Position numbers and translations under genes: made by a program. A stretch of DNA of 64,000 bases, taken from assembly GCF_000470775.1 (NCBI RefSeq), contig NC_022438.1, positions 2,232,001 through 2,296,000 of the forward strand, given 5' to 3'. Below the pieces are notes generated by a model. That model was not told where the DNA came from, made no database searches, and was given only the letters and a program-made list of their open reading frames with translations. Position 1 is the stretch's first letter; the number at the start of each line of letters is the position of its first letter. This document shows positions 39,530 to 49,105 of this stretch, piece by piece. This DNA is from Leifsonia xyli subsp. cynodontis DSM 46306. GTDB lineage: Bacteria > Actinomycetota > Actinomycetes > Actinomycetales > Microbacteriaceae.

Positions 39530-41410
39530 TCAGGTGTCGAGCAGTGAACCTTCGATCTGCTCCCAGTACAGCCGCGCGTAGACGCCCCCGGCTTCCAGCA
39601 GTTGCCGGTGGTTCCCCCGCTCCACGATCCGACCGCGGTCGACGACGAAGATGATGTCGGCCGCGACGATGGTGGAGAGGCGGTGAGCGATCGCGATGGT
39701 CGTGCGGCCGCGCGAAGCCGTGTCCAACGCCTGCTGCACCACGCGCTCCGAAATGCTGTCGAGCGCACTGGTCGCCTCGTCCAGGATCAGAACGGCGGGG
39801 TCCTTGAGCAGGACGCGCGCGATGGCGATCCGCTGCTTCTCGCCTCCCGAGAGCCGGTAGCCGCGTTCGCCGACCACCGTCTCGTAGCCGTCTGGGAAAC
39901 CGACGATGGTGTCGTGGATGTTCGCCCGCCGCGCCGCCGACTCCACTTCCTCCGGCGTCGCCTCGGGCCGGGCGTAGCGCAGGTTCTCGGCGATGGTCGC
40001 GTGGAACAGATAGGTTTCCTGGCTGACCACGCCGATGTGCGAGACGAGCGACTCCTGCTGGAGCGCGCGCAGGTCTGTGCCGCCGAACAGGATGCGGCCG
40101 CTCGTGGTGTCGTAGAACCGCGGGATGAGGTACGACACAGTGGTCTTCCCCGCCCCGCTCGGACCGACGAACGCCGCGAACTCGCCCGGCTGGATCACGA
40201 ACGAGACGTCGTCGAGCGTGTTCCGCTCCCCGTCCCGCGCATCCGGGTAGCGGAAGGCGACGCGGTCGAACTCGATCCGCCCGAGTTCGCGCTCGGAGTC
40301 GACCGGCACCGCATCCGGCCGGTCCACGATGGCCGGCTTGAGGTCGAGGTATTCGAAGATCCTCGCGAACAGCGCACCCGACGTCTGGAGGTCGAGCGCC
40401 ACCCGCATGAGGGCGAGCAGCGGGAAGAGCAGCCGCGCCTGCACGGTCGTGAACGCCACGATCGTGCCCGCGGTGATGTCGGTCGCACCGCCGAGCACCA
40501 GCCAGCCCGAGACGAGGTAAACGATCGCGGGGATGGACGAGAGGAAGATGTTCACCATCGCGAAGAACCACTGGCCGCTCATCGCCTGCGAGACCTGCAA
40601 GCGGATCTGGGTGCGGTTCTCGTCGGAGTAGCGCTCGACTTCGGCGCGCTGCCGGGTGAAGCTCTTCGCGAGCAGGATGCCCGACACGCTCAGCGTCTCC
40701 TGTGTGATCGCGGTCATGTCCGACAGCGACTCCTGCGTCTTCGTCGCGATCCGCGCCCGCGCCTGCCCGACCCGCCGCTGCGCGATCACCAGAATGGGCA
40801 TGAGGATCACGGCCACGATCGTCAGCTGCCCGTTGAGGAGCAGCATCGCGACCAGCGCGGCGATCACCGTGACCGTGTTGCCCAGGACGCTCGACACCGT
40901 GTTCGTGAGGACGTTCGCGACCCCGCCGACATCGTTCTGCAACCGCGACTGGATGATGCCCGTCTTGGTCTTCGTGAAGAAGCTCAGCTCCATCGACTGC
41001 AGGTGCGAGAACAGCCGCACCTGGAGCGCCCCCATCACCCTGTTGCCGACCGCCGAGGTCAGATACGTCTGCGCGACCCCCAGCAGCGCCGAGGAGACGA
41101 ACACCACGATCATCAGCGCCACGATCTCGATCAGCGTCGGCAGGTCCGGCTTCCCCGCCTTCGGGAACAGACCATCGTCGAAGGCCCGCTGCGTCAGCAG
41201 CGGCGGGATCACCGACAGCGCGGCGCCGATCAGCACCAGCGCCATCATCAGCACGATCGCGGCCCGGTGCGGCGCGAAAAGCGCCATGATCCGCCGGAAC
41301 AGATGCGGGATGCGGGGCGCTGTCGCGTTCAGTGCCTTCTGCGCTTCGGCGTCCCCGCCGCTGACGCGCGACCGCATCCCACCGCCGCCGATTCCACGCA
41401 TCCCACTCAT
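39530..41410 (-). CDS. ABC exporter, fused membrane and ATPase domains
   Basis: A 626-residue half-transporter of the multidrug/lipid type. Six transmembrane helices (about residues 45-335) precede a nucleotide-binding domain with Walker A GPSGAGKTT, Q-loop SQETYLF, signature LSGGEKQR, Walker B VLILDEATSALD and H-loop AHRLST. ATG 41410 (MSGMRGIGGGGM) is preferred to upstream starts because the extra sequence is not protein-like. Forms a homodimer or pairs with another half; substrate unknown. Intact. Confidence 0.9.
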   Translation of the reverse strand: MSGMRGIGGGGMRSRVSGGDAEAQKALNATAPRIPHLFRRIMALFAPHRAAIVLMMALVLIGAALSVIPPLLTQRAFDDGLFPKAGKPDLPTLIEIVALMIVVFVSSALLGVAQTYLTSAVGNRVMGALQVRLFSHLQSMELSFFTKTKTGIIQSRLQNDVGGVANVLTNTVSSVLGNTVTVIAALVAMLLLNGQLTIVAVILMPILVIAQRRVGQARARIATKTQESLSDMTAITQETLSVSGILLAKSFTRQRAEVERYSDENRTQIRLQVSQAMSGQWFFAMVNIFLSSIPAIVYLVSGWLVLGGATDITAGTIVAFTTVQARLLFPLLALMRVALDLQTSGALFARIFEYLDLKPAIVDRPDAVPVDSERELGRIEFDRVAFRYPDARDGERNTLDDVSFVIQPGEFAAFVGPSGAGKTTVSYLIPRFYDTTSGRILFGGTDLRALQQESLVSHIGVVSQETYLFHATIAENLRYARPEATPEEVESAARRANIHDTIVGFPDGYETVVGERGYRLSGGEKQRIAIARVLLKDPAVLILDEATSALDSISERVVQQALDTASRGRTTIAIAHRLSTIVAADIIFVVDRGRIVERGNHRQLLEAGGVYARLYWEQIEGSLLDT

Positions 41411-41469
41411 GAGTTCAGGGTAACTCGCCGGGCCGTCCTCCCCGCCACCGCCGCAACGCGACGACGCCG

Positions 41470-41523
41470 GCGGAAAAGGAGGAGTCATCGCACAGAGTCC
41501 GCGCGAACTCCTCCCTTTCCCGC
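41470..41523. repeat. Near-perfect 16/17-bp inverted repeat at a gene breakpoint
   Basis: GCGGAAAAGGAGGAGT (41470-41485) pairs with ACTCCTCCCTTTCCCGC (41507-41523) with one mismatch and one bulge, around a 21-base centre. It sits exactly between the exporter start and the 5' end of the truncated permease, so it may mark the deletion junction or be a hairpin in the exporter's leader. Confidence 0.6.
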
Positions 41524-41921
41524 GAAACAGCCGCGTCCTCGCCGGCCTCCAGGTCATCCTGGAGGACGTCTACGAGGCGGCGAAGGTGGACGGCGCGAGC
41601 ACCGGGCAGCGCTTCTGGCGGGTGACCCTCCCGCTGCTCAAACCGGCGCTCATGGTCGCGATCCTGTTCCGCGTGCTCGACGCTCTGCGCATCTACGACC
41701 TGCCGCAGATCCTCACCGGCGGCGGAGGCGGCACCGGGTACGCGACGACGACGCTGTCGATTCTCGTCGTCGATCAGATCCGGCAGGGCTTCAACAGCGC
41801 GGCCGCCCTCTCGACCATCACATTCATCATCGTCTTCCTGGTGGCCTTCGTCTTCGTGCGGTTCCTCGGCACGAATGTGGTCAGGACACAGGAGGCGCAG
41901 CAGAAAGGAGCGAAGGGATGA
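41524..41921 (+). pseudogene. Sugar ABC transporter permease (MalF type), C-terminal fragment
   Basis: Only the last 130 or so codons remain. They contain the ABC-permease EAA loop (VYEAAKVDGASTGQRFWRVTLPLLKP) and the last two helices, ending QEAQQKGAKG at TGA 41919-41921. Upstream there is no start codon in frame and no earlier helices; the sequence joins unrelated DNA near 41524. It precedes the partner permease with an ATGA overlap, the normal malF-malG arrangement. The binding-protein gene is absent from the window. Confidence 0.8.
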
Positions 41922-42846
41922 CCGCCGTCGCCGGCCCCCGGGCCTCCACCTCCCCTCCGGAGGCGAACGCACACCCCCGACCGCAGACGAAGAGCCGCAC
42001 GAGGCAGCGGCGCCGGAGCGCCGGAGCGCCGGCGTCCGCACCGGCGTCCAGGCCCTCGCGATCGTCCTCTGGTGCCTCCTCCCGTTCTACTGGATGGTCG
42101 TCACCTCGTTCCGCGACGTCGGCTACACGAACGACAACACCCCGTGGATCGCCCACTTCACGTGGGACAACTACGTGACGGCTCTCTCCACCAACCTGGG
42201 CAAACACCTGGGACAAGCGCTGCTGAACTCGCTTTTCATCGGCCTCTGCGTCACGGTCATCTCGCTGGTCGTCGGCATTTTCGCCTCCTACGCGCTCGCA
42301 CGGCTGGACTTCCGGTTCAAGGGCATCGTCCTCGGCGTCATCCTCGCCGCCTCGATGTTCCCGGGGGTCGCGCTCATCACGCCGCTGTTCCAGCTCTTCA
42401 CGAACATCGGCTGGATGGGAACTTACCAGGCGCTGATCATCCCGGAGATCTCGTTCGCGCTGCCGCTGACCGTCTACACGCTCACCTCGTTCTTCCGCGA
42501 GATGCCCTGGGACCTGGAGGAGGCCGCCCGGATCGACGGCTGCTCGCAAGCGCAGGCGTTCCGGAAGATCATCCTGCCGCTGGCCGCGCCCGCGGTGTTC
42601 ACCACCGCCATTCTGGCGTTCATCTCCTCGTGGAACGAGTTCCTGATCTCCAGCCAGCTGTCCAGCGACGCGACGCAGCCGGTCACGGTCGCCATCGCCT
42701 CGTTCACCGGCAGCCAGCCGCACCAGGAGCCGTACACGGCGGTCATGGCGGCCGGCACGATCGTGACCGTCCCGCTCATCATCCTGGTGCTGATCTTCCA
42801 GCGCCGGATCGTCGCGGGCCTCACGGCCGGCGGCGTGAAGGGCTGA
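41918..42846 (+). pseudogene. Sugar ABC transporter permease (MalG type), frameshifted near the N-terminus
   Basis: ATG 41918 (overlapping the previous stop) opens MTAVAGPRASTSPPEANAH, but this frame fails near 42030-42045 in a GGAGCGCC repeat. The body is in another frame: VRTGVQALAIVLWCLLPFYW, six helices, the EAA loop EEAARIDGCSQAQAFRKIILP, and the C-terminus RIVAGLTAGGVKG. The body is free of stops and could be made only from a non-native start. With the damaged MalF-type gene, the importer is non-functional. Confidence 0.7.
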
Positions 42847-42850
42847 GCGG

Positions 42851-43084
42851 ATGCACTTCTGGCGCCCGCTGGAACTCGTCGACGTCGGACTCGGCTTCGT
42901 CGGGTTCTTCGGGTTTGCGTTCTTCGTGGTCACCGCCGTCTGCGAGCTGACCGGTCAGCCCGCCCTCGGCTGGGCGCTCACGACGCTCACGCTCGCGGTC
43001 GCCTTCATCGCGCTGTTGCAGGCGCGCCGCCGCATCACGACAACGCGACTGCCCGCGCAGTCGCGTCCGGAGCGGGACGCCTGA
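42851..43084 (+). CDS. Small two-helix membrane protein
   Basis: A 77-residue protein (MHFWRPLELVDVGLGFVGFF) with two transmembrane helices (about residues 10-33 and 39-57) and a basic tail. It begins four bases after the permease stop and ends six bases before the lacI-type gene, so it belongs to the sugar uptake operon. Small membrane proteins at this position are common in actinobacterial sugar operons; function unknown. Confidence 0.6.
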   Translation: MHFWRPLELVDVGLGFVGFFGFAFFVVTAVCELTGQPALGWALTTLTLAVAFIALLQARRRITTTRLPAQSRPERDA

Positions 43085-43090
43085 GCGGTC

Positions 43091-44098
43091 ATGACCGGCA
43101 TCGAGGAGGTCGCCCGGGCGACCGGTGTCTCCACAGCGACGGTCTCCCGGGCGCTGCGGGGGCTCCCGAACGTGTCCGACAAGACCCGCGACGCCGTGCG
43201 CCGGGCGGCGGACGAGCTCGGCTACGTCGCATCGTCCAGCGCGTCGGGACTGGCGAGCGGGCGCACGCTCGCTCTGGGCGTGGTCGTCCCCTCGGTCAGC
43301 CGGTGGTTCTACGCGCAGGTGCTGGAGGGCGTGGATGCCGAACTCCGGGCGGCCAGCTACGACATGATCCTCTTCAATCTGGGCGCGCACCGCGGCAACC
43401 GCGAGCGGGTGTTCCACCGCAGCATTCTGCGCAAGCGCACCGACGCGCTCCTCGCGCTCTGCCTGGACTTCACTCCCGATGAGCGCAAGCAGCTCGCCTC
43501 TCTGGGCCATCCGACCATCGTGGTCGGCGGCTCGGTGATGGGGCTGCGCAGCATCGGCATCGACGAGCGATCGACCGCCCGCCGGGCCACGGAGCACCTC
43601 ATCGGTCTCGGGCACACGCAGATCGCCCACCTCGGCGGCGAGGACGAGGAGGGGCTCAACAGCAACGTCCCACTGAGCCGGCTGCGCGGCTTCGAGCAGG
43701 CGATGACGGTGGCGGGGCTGCCCGTGCGGCCGGAGTGGGTCGTCCCGGGCGGCTTCTCGCTTCCGCGAGCACGCGCCAGCATGAGCCGGCTGCTCGACCG
43801 GCCCGGTCCGCGACCGACGGCGGTCTTCGCCAGCTCGGACGAGATGGCGATCGGCGCCATCCTCGCCGCGGGCGACCGCGGGCTGCGCGTTCCGGAGGAC
43901 CTGTCGGTCATCGGGATCGACGACCACGACTTCGCTGCGTGCTTCGGTCTGACGACGATGGCACAGAACCCGTTCGAGCAGGGTGCGACGGCCACACGGA
44001 TGCTGCTCAAGGAACTCGGCGGTGGGGAGCCGCGTACACGCTCGGTGAGCGCGGCGGCGACGCTCGTCGTCCGCAGCTCCACCGCTCCCCCGCACTGA
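43091..44098 (+). CDS. LacI-family transcriptional regulator
   Basis: A 335-residue repressor with an N-terminal helix-turn-helix (residues 3-22, IEEVARATGVSTATVSRALR), hinge helix, and periplasmic-binding-protein-like effector domain (TLALGVVVPSVSRWFYAQVL, VFASSDEMAIGAILAAGDRG, PEDLSVIGIDDHDFA). It presumably controlled the sugar importer whose permease genes precede it. It remains intact though the transporter is broken. The sugar cannot be deduced. Start ATG 43091. Confidence 0.92.
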   Translation: MTGIEEVARATGVSTATVSRALRGLPNVSDKTRDAVRRAADELGYVASSSASGLASGRTLALGVVVPSVSRWFYAQVLEGVDAELRAASYDMILFNLGAHRGNRERVFHRSILRKRTDALLALCLDFTPDERKQLASLGHPTIVVGGSVMGLRSIGIDERSTARRATEHLIGLGHTQIAHLGGEDEEGLNSNVPLSRLRGFEQAMTVAGLPVRPEWVVPGGFSLPRARASMSRLLDRPGPRPTAVFASSDEMAIGAILAAGDRGLRVPEDLSVIGIDDHDFAACFGLTTMAQNPFEQGATATRMLLKELGGGEPRTRSVSAAATLVVRSSTAPPH

Positions 44099-44262
44099 CA
44101 CACGGAATCTTCAGACGATCTCCGTCAAATCAGCCATCATGCACCGCAGAACGCTCACGTTTTGGAATAATAGGTCCGTTGGCCGCTGGCCGATCGCGCC
44201 TTTCGGGTAGGCACGATCGCCAGCCGACGGCCGCCCGTTGCCGAACTCTTGAGCTCCGGAAT

Positions 44263-44301
44263 GCGAAGAGCCGCCCTGACTAGGACAGGGCGGCTCTTCG
44301 C
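44263..44301. terminator. Strong hairpin between convergent genes
   Basis: GCGAAGAGCCGCCCTG (44263-44278) pairs perfectly with 44286-44301 around a 7-base loop. It lies 18 bases past the stop of the minus-strand MFS fragment and about 165 bases past lacI, so it can end both. The rest of 44099-44262 shows no gene. Confidence 0.8.
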
Positions 44302-44319
44302 ATCGTGCGGGCTGCGCGT

Positions 44320-45100
44320 TCAGCCGGCGTCGGCCAGCGCCAGCACTTCGGCTTCCTGGTCCGCCGACTCCTGCGGTGCGTCCACCCGCTTCAGGTGCTT
44401 GTGTCCCAGCACGATGAGAGCGACCGCGATGAGCACAGACACGCCACCGGCGAAGAACGGCATCGCCGGGCTGATCGTGTCGGCCAGCAGCGTCGCCGCC
44501 GGTGGGGCGATGGCTCCGCCGAGGAACCGCACGCCCGAGTATGCGCTCGACGCGACCGGGCGGGGCAGGTCCGTCGCCTCCATCACGCACTCGATGAGCA
44601 CGGTGTTCAGGATGCCGAGCAGCAGACCGCCGACGATGACACAGACGATCAGCGCGACCAGCGACGAGCTGAAGATCCCCGCGGCGATCAGATCGAGCGC
44701 GAGCAGCGGCATCACCGTCCAGAGCACTCGTGTGCGCGGGATGCGCGCGGTGAGCAGCGGCGCCACCCAGACCGACGTGACGGCGAGCGAGACGCCCCAG
44801 CCGAAGAAGACCAGGCCGAGCGCGATCGCGGATTCGACGCCGAGCGGCACCAGGGCGAACGGCGTGTAGGCCAGGAGCACGAAGAAGCCGATGTTGTAGA
44901 ACAGCGCCGCAGCGGCCAGGAAGCCGAGGGCCGGGATGGCCAGCGCGCGGAACGGAGCGGAGAGCTTCGTCGGGGAGGGGCTGCTCGGGGTTCTTCTTCA
45001 GCAGCACGATGATCGCGACGAAGCCGATCGCCATCAGCGTGGCGGTTACGAAGAACGGCCCGCGCCAGCTCCAGCTGCCGAGCAGCCCGCCGAGCAGCGC
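44320..45100 (-). pseudogene. MFS transporter, C-terminal half, frameshifted
   Basis: Sequence from about 45100 reads GGLLGSWSWRGPFFVTATL and KKNPEQPLPDE, shifts frame near 44965, and continues KLSAPFRALAIPALGFLAAA and LLAYTPFALVPLGVESAIAL to a hydrophilic tail at 44320. This is helices 5-12 of an MFS transporter. The N-terminal half is at 46817-47212, on the other side of an oxidoreductase fragment and an IS481 element. About 30 residues at the break are missing. Confidence 0.82.
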
Positions 45101-45102
45101 CG

Positions 45103-45699
45103 TTGGACGCCGTCACGGCCGCCCTGGCGCTGCGGGCAGCGGGACCGGCCCCGCGCATCCTCGTGCAGGGGGCGACGGGGGCGGTCGGTGCGCTGGCCGT
45201 GCAGTTCGCGCTGCGCGAGGGCCGGATGGTGGTCGGAACGGCATCCCGAACCGACAGCTCCGCCATCCCGATCGTGGACTACCGCGCCGAGGGCTGGCCC
45301 GCCGCCGTGCGCGCAGCCGCGGGCGGTGCGGTGGATGCGGCGATCGACCACACAGGATCGGTGCGCGCCGGCGAGGCGCTCGCGGCGGAGGGCGTCCTCG
45401 TCCACACCGCTTGGGCCGGACGACCCGGGCACGAGCGCGCGGACGCGCTGCGCGGCGCGGTGGACGCACTGCGCAAGCGGAGGGAGCGCGTGGTCTCCGT
45501 CCCGGCGTTCGTGCGGTTCGCGGACGTACACTATCGCCGTCTGCTGGCGGGACTGCTCGCCGATGCCGCGGAGGGCCGGCTGCGCGCGCCGGAGCCGGTC
45601 CAGTATCCCTTCGATGAGCTGTGGAGCGCCTACCGCACGGCCGCACGGCGGGAGCCAGGGCGCAAGACGGTGCTCAGGATGCCGGGCGCGGCTGAGTGA
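45103..45699 (+). pseudogene. Zinc-type alcohol dehydrogenase/quinone oxidoreductase, N-terminally truncated
   Basis: A 198-codon fragment of the MDR superfamily: Rossmann motif ILVQGATGAVGALAVQFA, substrate-side region DAAIDHTGSVRAGEALA, and a normal C-terminus (FDELWSAYRTAARREPG). The N-terminal GroES-like domain (about 120 residues) and start are missing at the junction with the MFS fragment at about 45101. The 3' end is intact and ends six bases before the IS481 target site. Confidence 0.8.
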
Positions 45700-45704
45700 C
45701 CGGC

Positions 45705-46703
45705 CTAGGTGTGTTTCTCAGGGACGTTGGTCAATCTGCTGATGGGTGGCTGGCTGCCGATGGCGGTGTGGGGCCTGTGGTGATTGTAGGAGTGCAGCCA
45801 GGCCGGGAGTGCGTTGCGGCGGGCTGATTCGGAGTTGTAGTGCCGGGCGTATGCCCAGCCGTCGGCGAGGGTGCGGTGGAAGCGTTCGATCTTGCCGTTC
45901 GTCTGCGGATGGTAGGGCCGGGTGCGTTTCGGTTGGATGCTGAGCTCGGCGCAAGCGTCGCGCCAGGCGTATGAGCGGTATGCGGAGCCGTTGTCGGAGA
46001 GCACCTGTTCGACGGTGACGCCACGGCTGGCGAACCAGCCGACCGCTCGACGCAGAACAGCGATTGCAGTGGCGGCGGTTTCGTCGTCGTGGATCTCGGC
46101 GTAAGCGACACGGGAGTGATCGTCGATGACGGTATGAACGAACGCTGTGCCGGTGATCATGTCGCCGGTGATCCCGTGTTTCCCGGTCCGCTTCGCGGTG
46201 ATGGCCTTGTTCCGCTCTCCCTGGAGACGTCCGACGTAGCGCCAGCCGCCACCGTCGGGGATGTTGCCGAGTTTCTTGATGTCGACGTGGATCATCGATC
46301 CGGGATGCTCGTGCTCGTAGCGGCGGGCGGGTTCGCCGGTGCGGACGTCGACGTGGCTGGGCCGATTGATCCGGCACCGGGAGAGGACCGTGTGAACGGT
46401 CGAGGCGGGCATGCCGAGCTGGGCGCCGATACCGACTGGTCCCAGCCGCTTCTTCCACCGCAGATGCACGACCTTGCGGACCAGTCTTCGCGGGGTCTTG
46501 TTCGGGCTGTGATGCGGCCGTGACGAACGGTCCAGCATTCCCGCCTCGCCCATCTCCACGTAACGACGAGCCCATCGGTCCGCGGTGCGTCAGGACACTC
46601 GGAAGTAGGTCGCCGCCGCAGCAACGGACCAGCCGTCGTCGACGACTTGGCGGGCCAGGCGGAGGCATTCGCGAGGAGTCAAAGCAGCATTAGCGTGGGT
46701 CAC
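45705..46703 (-). pseudogene. IS481-family transposase, copy 1, with internal TGA
   Basis: GTG 46703 follows a perfect AGGAGG with a 5-base gap and encodes an HTH (MTHANAALTPRECLRLARQ, VAAAATYFRVS). TGA at 46590-46592 interrupts codon 38; the same frame resumes RTADRWARRYVEM and continues with the DDE core (D in IHVDIKKLGN, D in VLSDNGSAYR, E in TNGKIERFHR) to TAG 45705-45707, which is supplied by the CTAG target. Without readthrough only a 284-residue product lacking the first HTH could be made from ATG 46559. Confidence 0.85.
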
Positions 46704-46820
46704 GAGGACCTCCTAAGTCATCGAGTGCAGGGAAACTAGACAGCCCCACTCTCGACCGGGAGGTCCTCACCCATCTATCGCGTCACACCTCAACCAACGT
46801 CCCTGAGCAGCACAACCTAG
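45705..46820 (-). mobile_element. IS481-family insertion sequence, copy 1
   Basis: A complete element: 1108 bp (45709-46816) flanked on both sides by CTAG (45705-45708 and 46817-46820), a 4-bp target duplication. Its imperfect terminal repeats share CTCAGGGACGTTGGT near each end. One transposase gene reads on the minus strand. A coding-identical copy lies inverted at 55360-56455. It interrupts a previously rearranged MFS/oxidoreductase junction. Confidence 0.9.
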
Positions 46821-47212
46821 CCCGCACCGACGATCGTCGCCAGCGCGGTCGAGATGAACAGAGCGTTCCCCAGGCCCCAGCCGGAACGGAAACCGATGAT
46901 CGACTCCACATTCTGCGAGAGACCGGCAGCGAGCGTGAACGCGACGATCAGAGCGAGGCCGATCAGCAGCGTGCGTTTGGCGCCGATGCGGCTGGAGATC
47001 CAGCTCGTGAAGAACATGGCGAGGCCCGTGATGAGCAGGTAGCTCGTGAAGAGCATCTCGGTCTCGGTCGGTGTGGCCTTCAGGCTCGCCGCGATGGCGG
47101 GGAGGATCGGGTCGACCAGGCCGATGCCCATGAAGGCGATGACCGACGCGAACGCGACGGCCCAGACGGCTGTGGGCTGTTTGAGGATGGTGTCGGGCTT
47201 CTCGTGGGACAT
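46817..47212 (-). pseudogene. MFS transporter, N-terminal half
   Basis: ATG 47212 opens MSHEKPDTILKQPTAVWAVA with helices 1-4, including GLVDPILPAIAASL, motif A-like SRIGAKR and FRSGWGLGNALFISTALATI, then stops at TAG within the CTAG next to the IS element (VGAG-stop). The C-terminal half is at 44320-45100. It lies downstream of, and probably under control of, the marR gene. A drug-efflux role is likely from this pairing. Confidence 0.82.
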
Positions 47213-47271
47213 GAAGGGCAGTGGCTCCTGAGGATTCGGAAAAAAGGGGACGGGGATGCGGCGCCGGGCCG

Positions 47272-47763
47272 TTAGCGCCCCGAGACGGCCGCGCCGGCCG
47301 CCGTCGAGAGCTCGACCCGCGAAACGATGACCTCGACTGTGCGGCGCAGGGCGGCCAGCTCGTCGACGCTGAGGTCGGCGAACATCGGGACCAGCGCGGC
47401 GGAGAGGGCGTCCCGCCAGTCCTGCAGCGCATCGGCGCCCTTCGACGTGATCGCGATCTGCCAGGCGCGGGCGTCGTCGGTGTCGGCGATGCGCTTGACC
47501 CATTCCGCCTCGACGAGGTTGCGGACGAGTTTGGTCATCGTCGGCTGCGAGACCCGGCTCTGGGCGGCCAGCTCGCCGAGCCGCAGCGGGCCGGTGGTCT
47601 GGAGGACGCTGAGCGTGCGCCAGGTCGCGGGGGACTCGGCGCTGCCTGTGGCACGGGCCGCGAGGCGGGTGAGCCGGTGGCTCGCGACGACGAGGTCGCC
47701 CAGGGTCTGCCGCAGGGCGGCGTTGTCGGTCTCGGTGATGATCGTCTCGGCCACGACATCCAC
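47272..47763 (-). CDS. MarR-family transcriptional regulator
   Basis: A 163-residue regulator with the MarR winged helix (about residues 50-115: LRLGELAAQSRVSQPTMTKLVRNL recognition helix, and wing DTDDARAWQIAITSKG). It is followed after 59 bases by the broken MFS efflux gene, its likely target. The start GTG 47763 is only two bases from the palindrome at 47766-47784, which suggests leaderless translation and autoregulation. Intact. Confidence 0.9.
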   Translation of the reverse strand: MDVVAETIITETDNAALRQTLGDLVVASHRLTRLAARATGSAESPATWRTLSVLQTTGPLRLGELAAQSRVSQPTMTKLVRNLVEAEWVKRIADTDDARAWQIAITSKGADALQDWRDALSAALVPMFADLSVDELAALRRTVEVIVSRVELSTAAGAAVSGR

Positions 47764-47765
47764 TA

Positions 47766-47784
47766 TATATAGCTAGTCTATATA
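47766..47784. promoter_or_regulatory. MarR operator/promoter palindrome
   Basis: TATATAG-CTAGT-CTATATA is a perfect 7-bp inverted repeat immediately upstream of marR. It is extremely AT-rich for this genome and contains TATA-type -10 sequence, so MarR binding would cover the promoter. Autoregulation is inferred from symmetry and position, as usual for the family. Confidence 0.7.
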
Positions 47785-47929
47785 AATCAAGCGCTCGGAC
47801 CGGCGCTGAGCCGCCAGCAAAGCCCGAAGCGCCGGCGACAGTGCGATGCGCGCCCACACACCGAGCACGCGGCAGGCGCGACCGGGCGCTCGGTGGACGA
47901 GCGTTCCGCGCTACCCGGGTTAAACACGC

Positions 47930-47964
47930 GAGGGCGTCGCCCCCGTGACGGGAGCGACGCCCTC
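47930..47964 (-). terminator. Terminator of the rplJ-rplL operon
   Basis: GAGGGCGTCGC (47930-47940) and GCGACGCCCTC (47954-47964) form an 11-bp stem with a 13-base loop, about 90 bases past the rplL stop. On the minus strand it is followed by a short GTGTTTAA stretch. The remaining 47785-48050 shows no gene. Confidence 0.7.
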
Positions 47965-48050
47965 TATACCGTGGAACGCCCTCTGGGTGTGAGGAGTCCG
48001 CGTCGTGTGGCCATCAGCCTGCGGTAGAAGAGCCCCGGATGGGGCGCCGA

Positions 48051-48449
48051 CTACTTGAGGACGATGGTGGCGCCAGCCTCTTCGAGCTTGGCCTTCGCAT
48101 TGTCGGCGGTCTCCTTGTTGGCGCCTTCGAGCACGACGGTGCCCGCGCCGCCGTCGACAAGGGCCTTCGCCTCACCGAGGCCGAGGTTGGTGAGAGCGCG
48201 GACCTCTTTGATGATCTGGATCTTCTTACCGAGATCGATGGCCTCGAAGACGATGTCGAACGAGTCCTTCTCCTCCGCCTCCTCGGCAGCGGCGCCGGCG
48301 CCACCGGCGGCGGGGGCCGCGGCGACGGCGACGGGGGCCGCGGCGGTGACCTCGAAGGTCTCCTCGAACTTCTTCACGAATTCGCTGAGCTCGATCAGGG
48401 TGAGGTCCTTGAACGCCTCGAGCAGCTCGTCAGTCGACAGCTTTGCCAT
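48051..48449 (-). CDS. rplL: 50S ribosomal protein L7/L12
   Basis: Stalk protein that recruits translation GTPases. The 132-residue length is typical for actinobacteria. N-terminal dimerisation domain [20 protein letters not shown], a flexible Ala/Gly/Glu hinge (about residues 38-62), and a C-terminal domain with [20 protein letters not shown] and [17 protein letters not shown]. Follows rplJ after 68 bases. Intact; essential. Confidence 0.98.
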   Translation of the reverse strand: MAKLSTDELLEAFKDLTLIELSEFVKKFEETFEVTAAAPVAVAAAPAAGGAGAAAEEAEEKDSFDIVFEAIDLGKKIQIIKEVRALTNLGLGEAKALVDGGAGTVVLEGANKETADNAKAKLEEAGATIVLK

Positions 48450-48517
48450 GATTTTCTCCTTAGTGTGTGTGGTTACTCACCGCGTGCGGGACCCGAGGGC
48501 CCTGATCCTCGAAGGAT

Positions 48518-49033
48518 CTACGCAGCGGACTCCTGCTTCTCGCGCAGCGCGTCGACCGTGCGAACGGCCTGCGACAGCGGCGCGTTGAACAGATATGCGG
48601 CTCCGAACAGCGAGGCCTTGAAGGCGCCGGCCAGCTTGGCCAGCAGAACCTCACGGGACTCGAGATCGGCGAGCTTGCCTACCTCTTCGGCAGTCAGCGG
48701 GTTACCGTCGAAGTAACCGCTCTTGACCACCAGCAGAGGGTTTGCCTTGGCGAAGTCACGCAGCGACTTCGCGACGGCGACCGGGTCGCCATGCACGAAG
48801 GCGATCGCGGACGGACCGACGAGATCCTCGTCGAACGACGAGATGCCCTTCTTGTTGGCCGCGATCTTGGTCAGCGTGTTCTTCACCACGGCGTACGTTG
48901 CGTGCTCACTGATGGACGTGCGCAGCGTCTTGAGCTGAGCGACAGTGAGACCGCGGTACTCGGTCAGCAGAACGGCGGTCGAGCTGTCGAACAGGTTCTC
49001 CAGCTCGGCGACCGTAGCTTCCTTGTTCGCCAT
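48518..49033 (-). CDS. rplJ: 50S ribosomal protein L10
   Basis: Base of the ribosomal stalk, binding 23S rRNA and several L7/L12 dimers. The 171-residue length is normal. N-terminus [20 protein letters not shown], with [13 protein letters not shown] and [10 protein letters not shown] typical of the rRNA-binding domain, and a helical C-terminal tail ([20 protein letters not shown]) for L12. The long leader holds an attenuator-like hairpin (49106-49129). Intact. Confidence 0.98.
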   Translation of the reverse strand: MANKEATVAELENLFDSSTAVLLTEYRGLTVAQLKTLRTSISEHATYAVVKNTLTKIAANKKGISSFDEDLVGPSAIAFVHGDPVAVAKSLRDFAKANPLLVVKSGYFDGNPLTAEEVGKLADLESREVLLAKLAGAFKASLFGAAYLFNAPLSQAVRTVDALREKQESAA

Positions 49034-49105
49034 GGCCTACTCCTCTAATCTTCTTCGTCGCACACCGCGGGAGCGATGTGCGCCTCGACCGCGGGCAAAA
49101 GAAAA

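Noticed and set aside
44102..44262. Possible tRNA or small RNA downstream of lacI
   Set aside because: No cloverleaf or conserved motif found; only the hairpin at 44263-44301 is supported.
46089..46523. A 144-codon frame antisense to the IS481 transposase, present in both copies
   Set aside because: Its presence in both copies only reflects their identity; no ribosome site or family.
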